Shown here piece by piece: positions 1 to 6,520 of a stretch of 35,353 nt of DNA. The first letter of the stretch is position 1; the number at the start of each line of letters is the position of its first letter. Source of the stretch: CAYFWF01 sp964346815 (GTDB taxonomy: Bacteria > Acidobacteriota > Aminicenantia > Aminicenantales > Aminicenantaceae); the NCBI GenBank assembly GCA_964346815.1, contig CAYFWF010000037.1, positions 1 to 35,353 on the forward strand, written 5' to 3'. Both the position numbers and the translations under genes were made by a program. The notes beneath the pieces are model-generated. The model made no database searches. It had not been told where the DNA came from and was given only the letters and a program-made list of their open reading frames with translations.

Positions 1-585
1 AAAGAAGGCAAGAGGTCTCCTGCTGAAACTGAGCAGTATAGAGTCACAGGTGTTATCCTTGAAGCTTTCTACCGGTATCTTATAAGAAAGCTGCTGGATG
101 AGATCCCGGTAAAATTTCATAAGTTCATAGCGATCTCAGCCGGGAATGAAGTGAGAGCAGGATACTTCTGGCACCAGAGGATGTCCGGGATCCTGGATGA
201 GTTCCGGGATCACAACGGAAACAGGGCTATCCCCTATTACAGAAGAATAACATCTATGACGAACTCAGACTTCTACAAAAAACAGATCTATCTATACTGG
301 AATTATGCAAAGCATAAGATAGGAGATCTGGAGAGCTATGAAACAGCCAGGGATGAGATCTGCTACAAAGCTAAAGGATTCATCCCGAGCTGTGACGGAG
401 GCCAGTTCCCGGATCCTGGTTTAGTCGAAAAGCTTGTATCCAAGTCCCTCTCAGACGGTAATTACGGATGGGAGCTGCTGACAGGACTCTGGGATCAGAA
501 CCCACCTTATGATCTAAGCAAGCTGGATCTGGAACCGGCCCGGGCAATGGTGAAAGCCTTTAAGATTTGGGTGGAAAAGCAATAA
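1..585 (+). CDS. 3' part of an unrecognised gene (5' end outside the window)
   Basis: The frame is open from base 1 to the TAA at 583-585, giving 194 residues, so the gene begins before the window. The GTG at 151 is an internal valine in this reading; no ribosome site precedes it. I do not recognise the product. Stretches such as ISAGNEV (near residue 46), IPSCDGGQFPDP and GWELLTGLWDQNP look like parts of a (beta/alpha)8-barrel glycosidase, but this is a weak impression. Nine of its twelve Arg codons are AGA or AGG and three are CGG, with none of the CGC/CGT/CGA codons that are common in secD. It is the only + strand gene before 8279, and its stop lies 9 bases from the stop of the convergent lipoprotein gene. 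Codon use hints at foreign origin, which is unproven. Confidence 0.6.
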   Translation, partial: KEGKRSPAETEQYRVTGVILEAFYRYLIRKLLDEIPVKFHKFIAISAGNEVRAGYFWHQRMSGILDEFRDHNGNRAIPYYRRITSMTNSDFYKKQIYLYWNYAKHKIGDLESYETARDEICYKAKGFIPSCDGGQFPDPGLVEKLVSKSLSDGNYGWELLTGLWDQNPPYDLSKLDLEPARAMVKAFKIWVEKQ

Positions 586-594
586 CAAATAAGA

Positions 595-1131
595 CTATTT
601 CTCCTCCTTCGGCTTAAGCTCCATGCCGAGTTGCATCATCATACCTAACATATCTCCATCTGCCCGATATTCAACAAGCTTACTATCTTTAAAACGCCAA
701 AGGCAAATCGCACTCATCGTAAATTGCTTGTCTGTCGGAGGTATTCCCTGAAATTCGCCTTTATGAGTTCCACGGAGTGTCTCTCGTGTTGATACTTGGT
801 CTCCTTCAGCAATGATTTCATCAATAGTATGATTTAAGTCTGGGAAGGCGTTGATGAATGCTTGCCATAGTTGTATGTGTTCTTCGAGGTTTATAGGCTC
901 AGCATTGCTTGGCCAATACATTTTGTAATCAGAGGTACATACTTCATTGAGAATTTCAACATTTCCTTTGTCGCCTTCAGCTAGTATTTTTTGAACCATT
1001 GCCTTATTCTGCTCCTCAACCTCTGCTTGGGCTTTCATAGCTTCAAGCTCTGCCATTGCTTCCTTGTCCTGACAGCCGACCATAAAGCAGAGAATCAGAG
1101 CCAAGGGTAAGATTAGGTAGAATTTTTTCAT
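595..1131 (-). CDS. SnoaL-like (NTF2-fold) lipoprotein
   Basis: The 178-residue product starts with a lipoprotein signal: MKKF, a hydrophobic stretch, then VGC with the lipidated Cys at residue 20. A short Glu/Ala-rich helix (about 22-45) leads into an NTF2-fold domain (about 45-168) resembling the SnoaL-like polyketide cyclase/ester cyclase group: a small alpha+beta cone with the pattern ALL-WQAF-FPDLNHTIDEIIAEGD, then R-T-GTHKGEFQGIPPT. The GTHxGEFxGIPPT segment is typical of that family. Many such proteins have no known substrate and none can be named here. A strong ribosome site (AAGGAGGG, 5 bases before the ATG) fixes the start. It follows the related lipoprotein gene by about 40 bases and is probably cotranscribed. 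Likely location is the inner leaflet of the outer membrane or the periplasmic face of the inner membrane. Confidence 0.8.
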   Translation of the reverse strand: MKKFYLILPLALILCFMVGCQDKEAMAELEAMKAQAEVEEQNKAMVQKILAEGDKGNVEILNEVCTSDYKMYWPSNAEPINLEEHIQLWQAFINAFPDLNHTIDEIIAEGDQVSTRETLRGTHKGEFQGIPPTDKQFTMSAICLWRFKDSKLVEYRADGDMLGMMMQLGMELKPKEEK

Positions 1132-1172
1132 GTAACCCTCCTTTTTTGTCGCCCATGGGAGAATTGAATTAA

Positions 1173-1652
1173 TTACTTCTCGGTGAAGATGTTACTTAAG
1201 AATAACCATCTGTCATTTTGTTTGACCAAAACAGCAGTCCATAGTCCCGATGAAGTGGTTTCGTTTCCTTCAGGGTCTGTGAATTTATTCGTATACGTCG
1301 TATAGAGAACGGCGGTATCGCCCACAATATGAATCTCAAATGGTCCTAAATCGCATATCCAATTCAATGCCGACTTATAGAACTCTTCCATTATTTTTGT
1401 ATAAACGTCGATGCCAACAGGATGCTCTTGGCTAAAATCCCACCAACGCATCTCTGGATGGAAAAAGCTCTTATACTTCTCAATATCGCCCTCGACGGCA
1501 GTATCAACCAAGGCTTGAAAACATTCTGCGACTGCTTGTTTTTCGGCTTCAATGTCCACTACAGGCTCTTCAGCCACCTCTTCAGCCTGCTGACAACCAA
1601 AAATAAAACAAAGCAGAAAGATCAAAGGCAAAATCATAAGTAGTTTTTTCAT
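1173..1652 (-). CDS. NTF2-like (DUF4440/SnoaL-type) lipoprotein
   Basis: The 159-residue product has a lipoprotein signal (MKKLLMILPL, then FGC with Cys at residue 20), an acidic spacer rich in Glu and Val, and an NTF2-fold domain from about residue 35 to the end. The domain shows the usual pattern: a first helix with VAECFQALVDTAVEGDIEKY, an aromatic-rich strand (MRWWDFS), and a C-terminal sheet ending SGLWTAVLVKQNDRWLF. The ending T.VL.K..-..W.. is common in DUF4440/SnoaL-like ligand-binding domains. AAGGAGGGG about 4 bases before the ATG supports the start. It shares fold and leader type with the gene just downstream, so the two look like diverged tandem copies. A TTGACA-17-TATTCA promoter candidate and two inverted-repeat sites lie upstream. 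No catalytic role can be assigned. Confidence 0.78.
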   Translation of the reverse strand: MKKLLMILPLIFLLCFIFGCQQAEEVAEEPVVDIEAEKQAVAECFQALVDTAVEGDIEKYKSFFHPEMRWWDFSQEHPVGIDVYTKIMEEFYKSALNWICDLGPFEIHIVGDTAVLYTTYTNKFTDPEGNETTSSGLWTAVLVKQNDRWLFLSNIFTEK

Positions 1653-1701
1653 TTTCCCCTCCTTTTTCGCGTGTGATGAAAATCTTGAAAAACGTATCTA
1701 A

Positions 1702-1730
1702 TGAATACTCCCTTCGATAACAAATGTCAA
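1702..1730 (-). promoter_or_regulatory. Candidate promoter of the lipoprotein pair
   Basis: On the minus strand TTGACA (1725-1730) is followed after 17 bases by TATTCA (1702-1707). The -35 box is perfect and the -10 box poor (3 of 6). The start of transcription would fall near 1695, leaving a leader of about 43 bases with the strong ribosome site of the gene at 1652. A weak -10 with a good -35 and operator-like repeats upstream would suit an activated promoter. Confidence 0.4.
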
Positions 1731-1741
1731 CGGCTCCATTG

Positions 1742-1839
1742 TGTCAATTTTGTGACTGTGTTATCCTTCTCAAAGATGTAAGTTCTAATGTTGAGATATT
1801 TTCGCTACCCCTTATAATCACTGTGTCAAAATTGTGACA
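1742..1839. promoter_or_regulatory. Two TGTCA-N6-TGACA-type operator candidates
   Basis: TGTCA-N6-TGACT lies at 1742-1757 and the perfect TGTCA-N6-TGACA at 1824-1839. The cores are near-identical (GTGTCAATTTTGTGAC and GTGTCAAAATTGTGAC) and 82 bases apart. The 5-6-5 geometry matches sites of the CRP/FNR family (TGTGA-N6-TCACA), but the half-site bases differ. They lie upstream of the candidate promoter at 1702-1730. The regulator is unknown. Confidence 0.4.
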
Positions 1840-1874
1840 TAAATTTTGGAATTAAAAGCACCTCAAATCATCTC

Positions 1875-1892
1875 AAAAAACTTAAATAAGTT
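1875..1892 (-). terminator. Weak AT-rich terminator after the tRNA
   Basis: On the minus strand, about 60 bases after the tRNA 3' end, the palindrome AACTTATTTAAGTT (1879-1892) runs into a T tract (complement of A 1875-1880). The stem is short and AT-only, so termination would be weak. This is only a candidate. Confidence 0.3.
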
Positions 1893-1949
1893 GAAAGGGA
1901 ATCAGCGTAACCTGTTGTTTTTAAATAATTTCAGAAGATTTAGGGGGAG

Positions 1950-2024
1950 TACCCCTGGCCGGACTCGAACCGGCGACACAGGGATTAGGAATCCCTTGCT
2001 CTGTCCATACTGAGCTACAGGGGT
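1950..2024 (-). tRNA. tRNA-Arg (anticodon CCT)
   Basis: A full 75-base cloverleaf can be drawn on the minus strand: acceptor ACCCCTG/CAGGGGT, bases TA, D stem GCTC/GAGC with a 10-base loop, anticodon stem AGGGA/TCCCT with loop TTCCTAA, a 5-base variable loop GTGTC, T stem GCCGG/CCGGC with loop TTCGAGT, and discriminator A at 1950. The anticodon CCT (34-36) reads AGG, so it carries arginine. The 3' CCA is not encoded. It follows the cNMP-AckA-PduL gene on the same strand by about 65 bases and has its own promoter candidate. Confidence 0.96.
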
Positions 2025-2038
2025 ACCTTTACACCAAG

Positions 2039-2067
2039 AATTTAGCAGGTTAGAAAATTTTTTGCAA
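2039..2067 (-). promoter_or_regulatory. Candidate promoter of the tRNA gene
   Basis: TTGCAA (2062-2067) and TAAATT (2039-2044) on the minus strand are separated by 17 bases. Transcription would start about 8 bases before the mature tRNA 5' end at 2024. Each box matches the sigma-70 consensus at 4 of 6 positions. Confidence 0.4.
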
Positions 2068-2090
2068 TCAGGATTTCGGGTTGGGCAGTG

Positions 2091-4412
2091 TTACCGCCTC
2101 TCCTGAACTCCTCCAAGGATTCCCTTCATTCCTGTCCGGATGTTCGCTGCATTTGCCTCATCTGTGTCGATGTGCATACTCAATCGAAAATCAGGATGCA
2201 CCCGGACCAGAACGTCTTCAAAGACCAAGGGGCGCTCCCCTTTGACTTTGACGCTGACAAGATCCCTGTCCTTGAGTCCGAAGGAAAGAGCATTTTCCGG
2301 CGACATATGGATATGCCGGTAGGAACAGATCACCCCATGAGGGATTCGGCCTGTTCCTTTAGGACCTTCCACTGCAATACCCGGGCTTCCTTCCAGATCT
2401 CCAGATGCTCTGATCGGTGCTTTTATGCCCAATTTGAACTCTTCGGTCATCGAAATCTCGACCTGGCTCTGATTCCGCAAGGGCCCCAGTACCCTCACCC
2501 TCTCGACCCGACCTCTTGGTCCAATAAGGTTTACAGTTTCTTCGCAGGCAAACTGGCCGGGTTGGGAGAGGTCCGACCGGTAAGACAGTTCACTCCCCTT
2601 TCCAAAAAGCGCATCCATGATGTCTCTGGATAGGTGGACGTGGTGGGCCGATACTTCGATCGGAATTTTCCTCTCTTCCTGTCTCTGGATCACCTGGGTC
2701 AAATCATGATAACCGAGAGTGCGAAGAGCTTCTCTGGCAATCATCCGCTCTTCATTAGTTGGAATCACCAGGATTTTAACCTGGGAATATTCATCCGATA
2801 TATCGGCAACCTCTCCAGGTCCAGGTGACGATGTTTTATTCAGGATGGTGTCCACTCTAATTCCCATGCTGGATAATCCCTGACAGGCCAAGCCTCTTAC
2901 CCATGCGCTTCCCTCTCCGATTCCTCCAGTAAAGACGAGCGCATCCAGGCCGCCGATTGCGGCTATGTATGAACCAATATATTTTCTTATCCTGTAACAG
3001 AAAATATTTATGGCTTGAAGGGCTCTCTCATTGCCTTTGTTGGCTTCTGCCTCGATCTCCCGTAGATCGCTGGAAATCCCCGAAAGCCCCATAAGGCCGC
3101 TTCGACGGTTCAGAACTTCGTCTATCTCCTCTACGGATAATCCTTTTTCCTTATGAAGATGGAGAATAGCTGCCGGATCGAGATCCCCGCATCGAGTTCC
3201 CATAATCAGCCCTTCCAGGGGTGTCAAACCCATGCTGGTGTCCATGGAACAGCCGTGATCGATGGCGCATATGGAAGCTCCATTACCCAGATGACAGGAG
3301 ATGATCTTCATCTCCCGGAAATTTCGTTTCAAAAAAGCAGCGGCCTGGAGGCTCACATATTTGTGGGATATTCCATGGAAACCATACCTCCGAATGTTGT
3401 CTTTTTCATAAAAATCATAGGGAAGTCCATACAGAAATGCATGAGGAGGCATCTTCTGATGAAAGCCTGTATCAAAAACTGCGACCTGCGGGACCTTTGG
3501 CATGAGTTTTTTGCTTTCCTTTATCGCCATCAAATTGGGGGGGTTGTGAAGCGGCGCCAATCGTGAAAATTCATGGATGTCTGCGATGACCTCATCGCTG
3601 ATGATGACTGGATGACTGTATTTGGCTCCTCCATGGACGACTCGGTGACCGACGGCACCGAGTTCTTTCACATCTCCGATCACACCGTACTCCTCATCTG
3701 TCAGCAAGTCGACGACAGCCTCGAAGGCTTCTTCATATCCGGCCCTACCAAGGTCTCTGGTGTACATTCCTTTTGCTGTGTTCGAGGAAAGCGCCGAATT
3801 CTCCAAACCGATCTTTTCCACAATTCCCGCAAGATTGTTTTCAGCCTCAGCGGTATCGAAATAGCTGAATTTAAGCGAGGAACTCCCGCAGTTGACCACC
3901 AATATTTTTTGTGGCTTCTCTGTAGAGAGCCTCAATCCATAAGGGTCAGGGACATTCTGCCAGGCATCCTGGACTCTGCTCTGTTCTTCTTCGCTCTGCT
4001 GCCTGCTCCTAAGCCGATCGGTAATGGTTTTAGCCATGACTCGAACGGCTCCGGGATTAACCGCCACATGGGAGCTGAATATTTTGTGGGAAATGAGAAA
4101 TAGGCGGCATTTCTCCAGAGCTATGACATCGGCATTTGTCGGCTCTCCGGTCAGCAGGGAGGCTTCACCCAATAAATCTCCTTGTTTCAGCAGTCCCAAC
4201 CGGATTTTCTCACCCGATTTTTTGGTGATCGCTGCTTCGGCTTCACCCTCCAGGACAATTCCCAGAAACTTTCCGGGCTGGCCAAAATGGATGATGACTT
4301 CCTGCGGGGCGAAAGACCTCACAAGGCACTTATCGATCAGCTTTTTGAGTCCTTGTTTGGAAAAGCTGTGAAACAAAGGCAGGGCTGCGAGAAATTTCTC
4401 TAGATCCTCCAC
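2091..4412 (-). CDS. ackA-pduL: Triple fusion: cNMP-binding domain, acetate kinase, PduL phosphotransacylase
   Basis: A 773-residue soluble protein joins three modules. Residues 1-130 are a cyclic-nucleotide-binding fold, but its phosphate cassette reads GEASLL (82-87) then PTNADV (91-96), with Thr92 where the ligand-binding Arg is expected. Residues 168-570 are a complete acetate kinase: NCGSSSLKF (174-182), HRVVHGG (Arg257), VFDTGFH (Asp314), YGFHGISH (His346), HLGNG (374-378), GTRCGD (Arg407), FTGGIGEG, PTNEE (551-555). Residues 583-770 are a PduL-type phosphate acyltransferase: VSAHHVHLS (587-595), RHIHMS (699-704), HIDTDEAN (747-754). Known chemistry: acyl-CoA + Pi gives acyl-phosphate, then acyl-phosphate + ADP gives acid + ATP. 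The fusion could do both steps. The start is GTG, 8 bases after AAGGAGG and 32 bases after the cyclase gene, its likely operon partner. Whether the N-terminal domain binds a cyclic nucleotide is open. Confidence 0.93.
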   Translation of the reverse strand: MEDLEKFLAALPLFHSFSKQGLKKLIDKCLVRSFAPQEVIIHFGQPGKFLGIVLEGEAEAAITKKSGEKIRLGLLKQGDLLGEASLLTGEPTNADVIALEKCRLFLISHKIFSSHVAVNPGAVRVMAKTITDRLRSRQQSEEEQSRVQDAWQNVPDPYGLRLSTEKPQKILVVNCGSSSLKFSYFDTAEAENNLAGIVEKIGLENSALSSNTAKGMYTRDLGRAGYEEAFEAVVDLLTDEEYGVIGDVKELGAVGHRVVHGGAKYSHPVIISDEVIADIHEFSRLAPLHNPPNLMAIKESKKLMPKVPQVAVFDTGFHQKMPPHAFLYGLPYDFYEKDNIRRYGFHGISHKYVSLQAAAFLKRNFREMKIISCHLGNGASICAIDHGCSMDTSMGLTPLEGLIMGTRCGDLDPAAILHLHKEKGLSVEEIDEVLNRRSGLMGLSGISSDLREIEAEANKGNERALQAINIFCYRIRKYIGSYIAAIGGLDALVFTGGIGEGSAWVRGLACQGLSSMGIRVDTILNKTSSPGPGEVADISDEYSQVKILVIPTNEERMIAREALRTLGYHDLTQVIQRQEERKIPIEVSAHHVHLSRDIMDALFGKGSELSYRSDLSQPGQFACEETVNLIGPRGRVERVRVLGPLRNQSQVEISMTEEFKLGIKAPIRASGDLEGSPGIAVEGPKGTGRIPHGVICSYRHIHMSPENALSFGLKDRDLVSVKVKGERPLVFEDVLVRVHPDFRLSMHIDTDEANAANIRTGMKGILGGVQERR

Positions 4413-4444
4413 TACTCAAACCTCCTTCGAGTCCGATGGCTGTC

Positions 4445-6139
4445 TCAGCCCAATACCTCATACACCATAATCGCTTCGCTTCTTCCCCTGAGTTTTTTCT
4501 GTCCGACTTCCTGGATTTTGAACTTGCCCTCGATCTGACGGTAGGTTTCCTCGCCGATAAAAATCTGGTTCGGCTGAGCGCTGGACTCTAATCTGGAAGC
4601 GATGTTGACCGAATCTCCGATGACCGTATAATCCATGCGCTTGGGAGATCCGATGTTTCCGGCCACGACCCGGCCAGTGTTTATTCCGATGCGCACATCG
4701 AACCTTTTATCTTGAATCGTGTTTTTCATCATCGCGGCCAATTCCTGTCTCATTTTCAGAGCCGCCCGGACAGCCCTTTCTGCATCATCTTCCTTCTCCA
4801 GCGGAGCTCCGAATACTGCCATCAATCGATCGCCCACATATTTATCGAGGGTCCCTTCGTGTTCAAAGATCACATCGGTCATTCGTGAAAAATACTGATT
4901 CAGGAGCATGTTGACCTCAAGAGGGGAAAGCCTCTCGGAAAGCCTGGTGAAACCGACGATATCTGTGAACAGAATGGTCACACTCACATCCTTGGCGTCC
5001 AGGAGTTCTTCTTTGGTGCCTTCCCTGGATTTGATAATCATATCCACAACCTGAGGAGAATGGTACCTTTCCAATCTATCTCTCAGTTCCTCTTCCTCCC
5101 GGATTTTTTCACTCAGCTTGGCCTGTTCGAGGACCATGGACATCTGGCATCCGATGGCCTTGAGGAGTTCGAGGTCGTCTTCTGAGAATTGGTTGCCAAG
5201 CCGGGTGCTGTCCAACTGAATGGCACCGATAATCTTCTCTTTCTGCCAGAGGGGAACACACATGGCAGAGCGGATTTTCTGTTTGACAAGACTTTCGGTC
5301 GGGACCAATCGGGGATCGGCCATGGCATTGGAAGTGAGCAGGGCTACCCTGTCCTCGATGACTTTGTTGCACAGTGTGCGGCTCGCCCTTATTTTTTCTT
5401 TGTCTTTCCTCTGCTCGTCTTTGAACTTGACAACGGCCGGGACAAACTCAGCACCTTTTCCCTCATCGATCAGGATCAAAAAGCCGAAATCCGCATCGAT
5501 GACCTCGAAGATCAGATCCATGATTTTTTTCAGCAGTTCGTTGAAATCGTGGATGATGTTCATGTGCCTGCTGATCTCATACAAGACGAAAAGGACCTTG
5601 TTCATCCTTTCCAGTCGGGTGATTTCTGCCAGGGCGACAGCTTCCTGCTTTTCTTTACGCGGAAACAAGGAACGGGCTCGTTCCTTCCGATCTGGCTTAG
5701 GCTTGTGAGAAATCAGCAGCGTATGGGAATCGATCTGAGTGCAGTCTTTTGCGCTGACCTTTATGGTTTGCTCCTGCCAATCCTTATAATCTCCCTCTTG
5801 AGTGAATTCAATCTTATCCCGGAGGGAAGGAATCCCCTCCTCTCCGGATTGAAAAACAAGTTTTGAAGAGCCGATATCGATCCGATCCCCGTGATTCAGC
5901 TCCACATGATTGACCAGCTCTCCGTTGACCAGTATCCCGTTGAAACTCCCCAGATCGGTTAAAAAACAGTCTGTCCCTTTTTTTACGATCTTGGCATGAT
6001 TTCTTGAAACTTTTGGATCGTAAAACACGATATCACTGTCATTGCTCCGGCCTATGGTCAACTCATCCTGATCGAGGAGTCGTTCTTCACTGTGGCCATC
6101 GGGGAATACAATATGGAGGCGCGGAAAGTCTTTTTTCAT
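4445..6139 (-). CDS. FHA-GAF class III adenylate cyclase
   Basis: The 564-residue cytosolic protein has an FHA domain (about 8-98; GRS at 30-32, SRNH at 45-48, SFNG loop), which in this family binds phosphothreonine. A GAF domain (about 178-342) binds small ligands or senses redox in relatives. A short helix joins a class III cyclase domain (about 380-562). Metal-binding Asp393 (FTDIVGF) and Asp437 (KYVGD), adenine-selecting Lys433 and Asp503 (MDYT), and transition-state Asn512/Arg516 (VNIASR) are all present. It should be active and make cAMP from ATP rather than cGMP. It starts 6 bases after the stand-alone cNMP gene and ends 32 bases before the cNMP-AckA-PduL gene, so cyclase and possible effectors are made together. 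The FHA domain suggests input from a Ser/Thr kinase; one is encoded at 13301-16108, but that link is inference. Confidence 0.95.
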   Translation of the reverse strand: MKKDFPRLHIVFPDGHSEERLLDQDELTIGRSNDSDIVFYDPKVSRNHAKIVKKGTDCFLTDLGSFNGILVNGELVNHVELNHGDRIDIGSSKLVFQSGEEGIPSLRDKIEFTQEGDYKDWQEQTIKVSAKDCTQIDSHTLLISHKPKPDRKERARSLFPRKEKQEAVALAEITRLERMNKVLFVLYEISRHMNIIHDFNELLKKIMDLIFEVIDADFGFLILIDEGKGAEFVPAVVKFKDEQRKDKEKIRASRTLCNKVIEDRVALLTSNAMADPRLVPTESLVKQKIRSAMCVPLWQKEKIIGAIQLDSTRLGNQFSEDDLELLKAIGCQMSMVLEQAKLSEKIREEEELRDRLERYHSPQVVDMIIKSREGTKEELLDAKDVSVTILFTDIVGFTRLSERLSPLEVNMLLNQYFSRMTDVIFEHEGTLDKYVGDRLMAVFGAPLEKEDDAERAVRAALKMRQELAAMMKNTIQDKRFDVRIGINTGRVVAGNIGSPKRMDYTVIGDSVNIASRLESSAQPNQIFIGEETYRQIEGKFKIQEVGQKKLRGRSEAIMVYEVLG

Positions 6140-6145
6140 CGGTTT

Positions 6146-6520
6146 CTATTTTCTCTCCGTTCGCAATCGGACGAGTTCATTATCCAGCGCCCTGATCCGG
6201 TGGGACATCTTTTCGAGAATACGAAGAGCCAGTGAAGGATCTTCGCTGATCCTCCGTAAGAGAATTTTTTTATCGACGGTCAGCACGCGTACCTCTCCCA
6301 GGGACCGAACGGTGGCAGAACGTGCCTCTCTCTCGAAGATTGCCATCTCGCCAAAAAAATCACCCTTTCCAAGAACGGCAAGGCGTACCTCTTTACCTTC
6401 CTTTTCCTGAAGCACCTCCACCTGTCCGTCCAGGATTTCATACATGTAGTCGCCGCGTTCCTCTTGACGGACGATGATTTCTCTGTCTCTATAAATCCGA
6501 CCCAGATCACTGCTCTTCAT
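6146..6520 (-). CDS. Stand-alone cyclic-nucleotide-binding protein
   Basis: The 124-residue product is a single cNMP-binding jelly-roll domain with a C-terminal helix and no DNA-binding or catalytic module. The phosphate cassette is canonical: GEMA (57-60) followed by ARSATV with Arg67 and Thr70, so cAMP or cGMP binding is likely. I choose the ATG at 6520 over the GTG at 6559. It overlaps the upstream stop as ATGA, has AAGGAGAG before it, and the extra 13 residues (Lys/Glu-rich) belong to no domain. It sits between the flavoprotein and the cyclase in a tight operon. Possible roles are a cAMP buffer or a regulatory subunit of a partner made in the same operon; neither can be decided from sequence. 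Confidence 0.88.
   Translation of the reverse strand: MKSSDLGRIYRDREIIVRQEERGDYMYEILDGQVEVLQEKEGKEVRLAVLGKGDFFGEMAIFEREARSATVRSLGEVRVLTVDKKILLRRISEDPSLALRILEKMSHRIRALDNELVRLRTERK

Noticed and set aside
151..585. Complete 144-residue gene starting at GTG 151
   Set aside because: The same frame is open back to base 1 with protein-like sequence, and no ribosome site precedes the GTG.
2088..2633. Plus-strand frame of 181 codons
   Set aside because: Antisense to the PduL part of the fusion, Cys/Ser-rich and without recognisable domains or a ribosome site.
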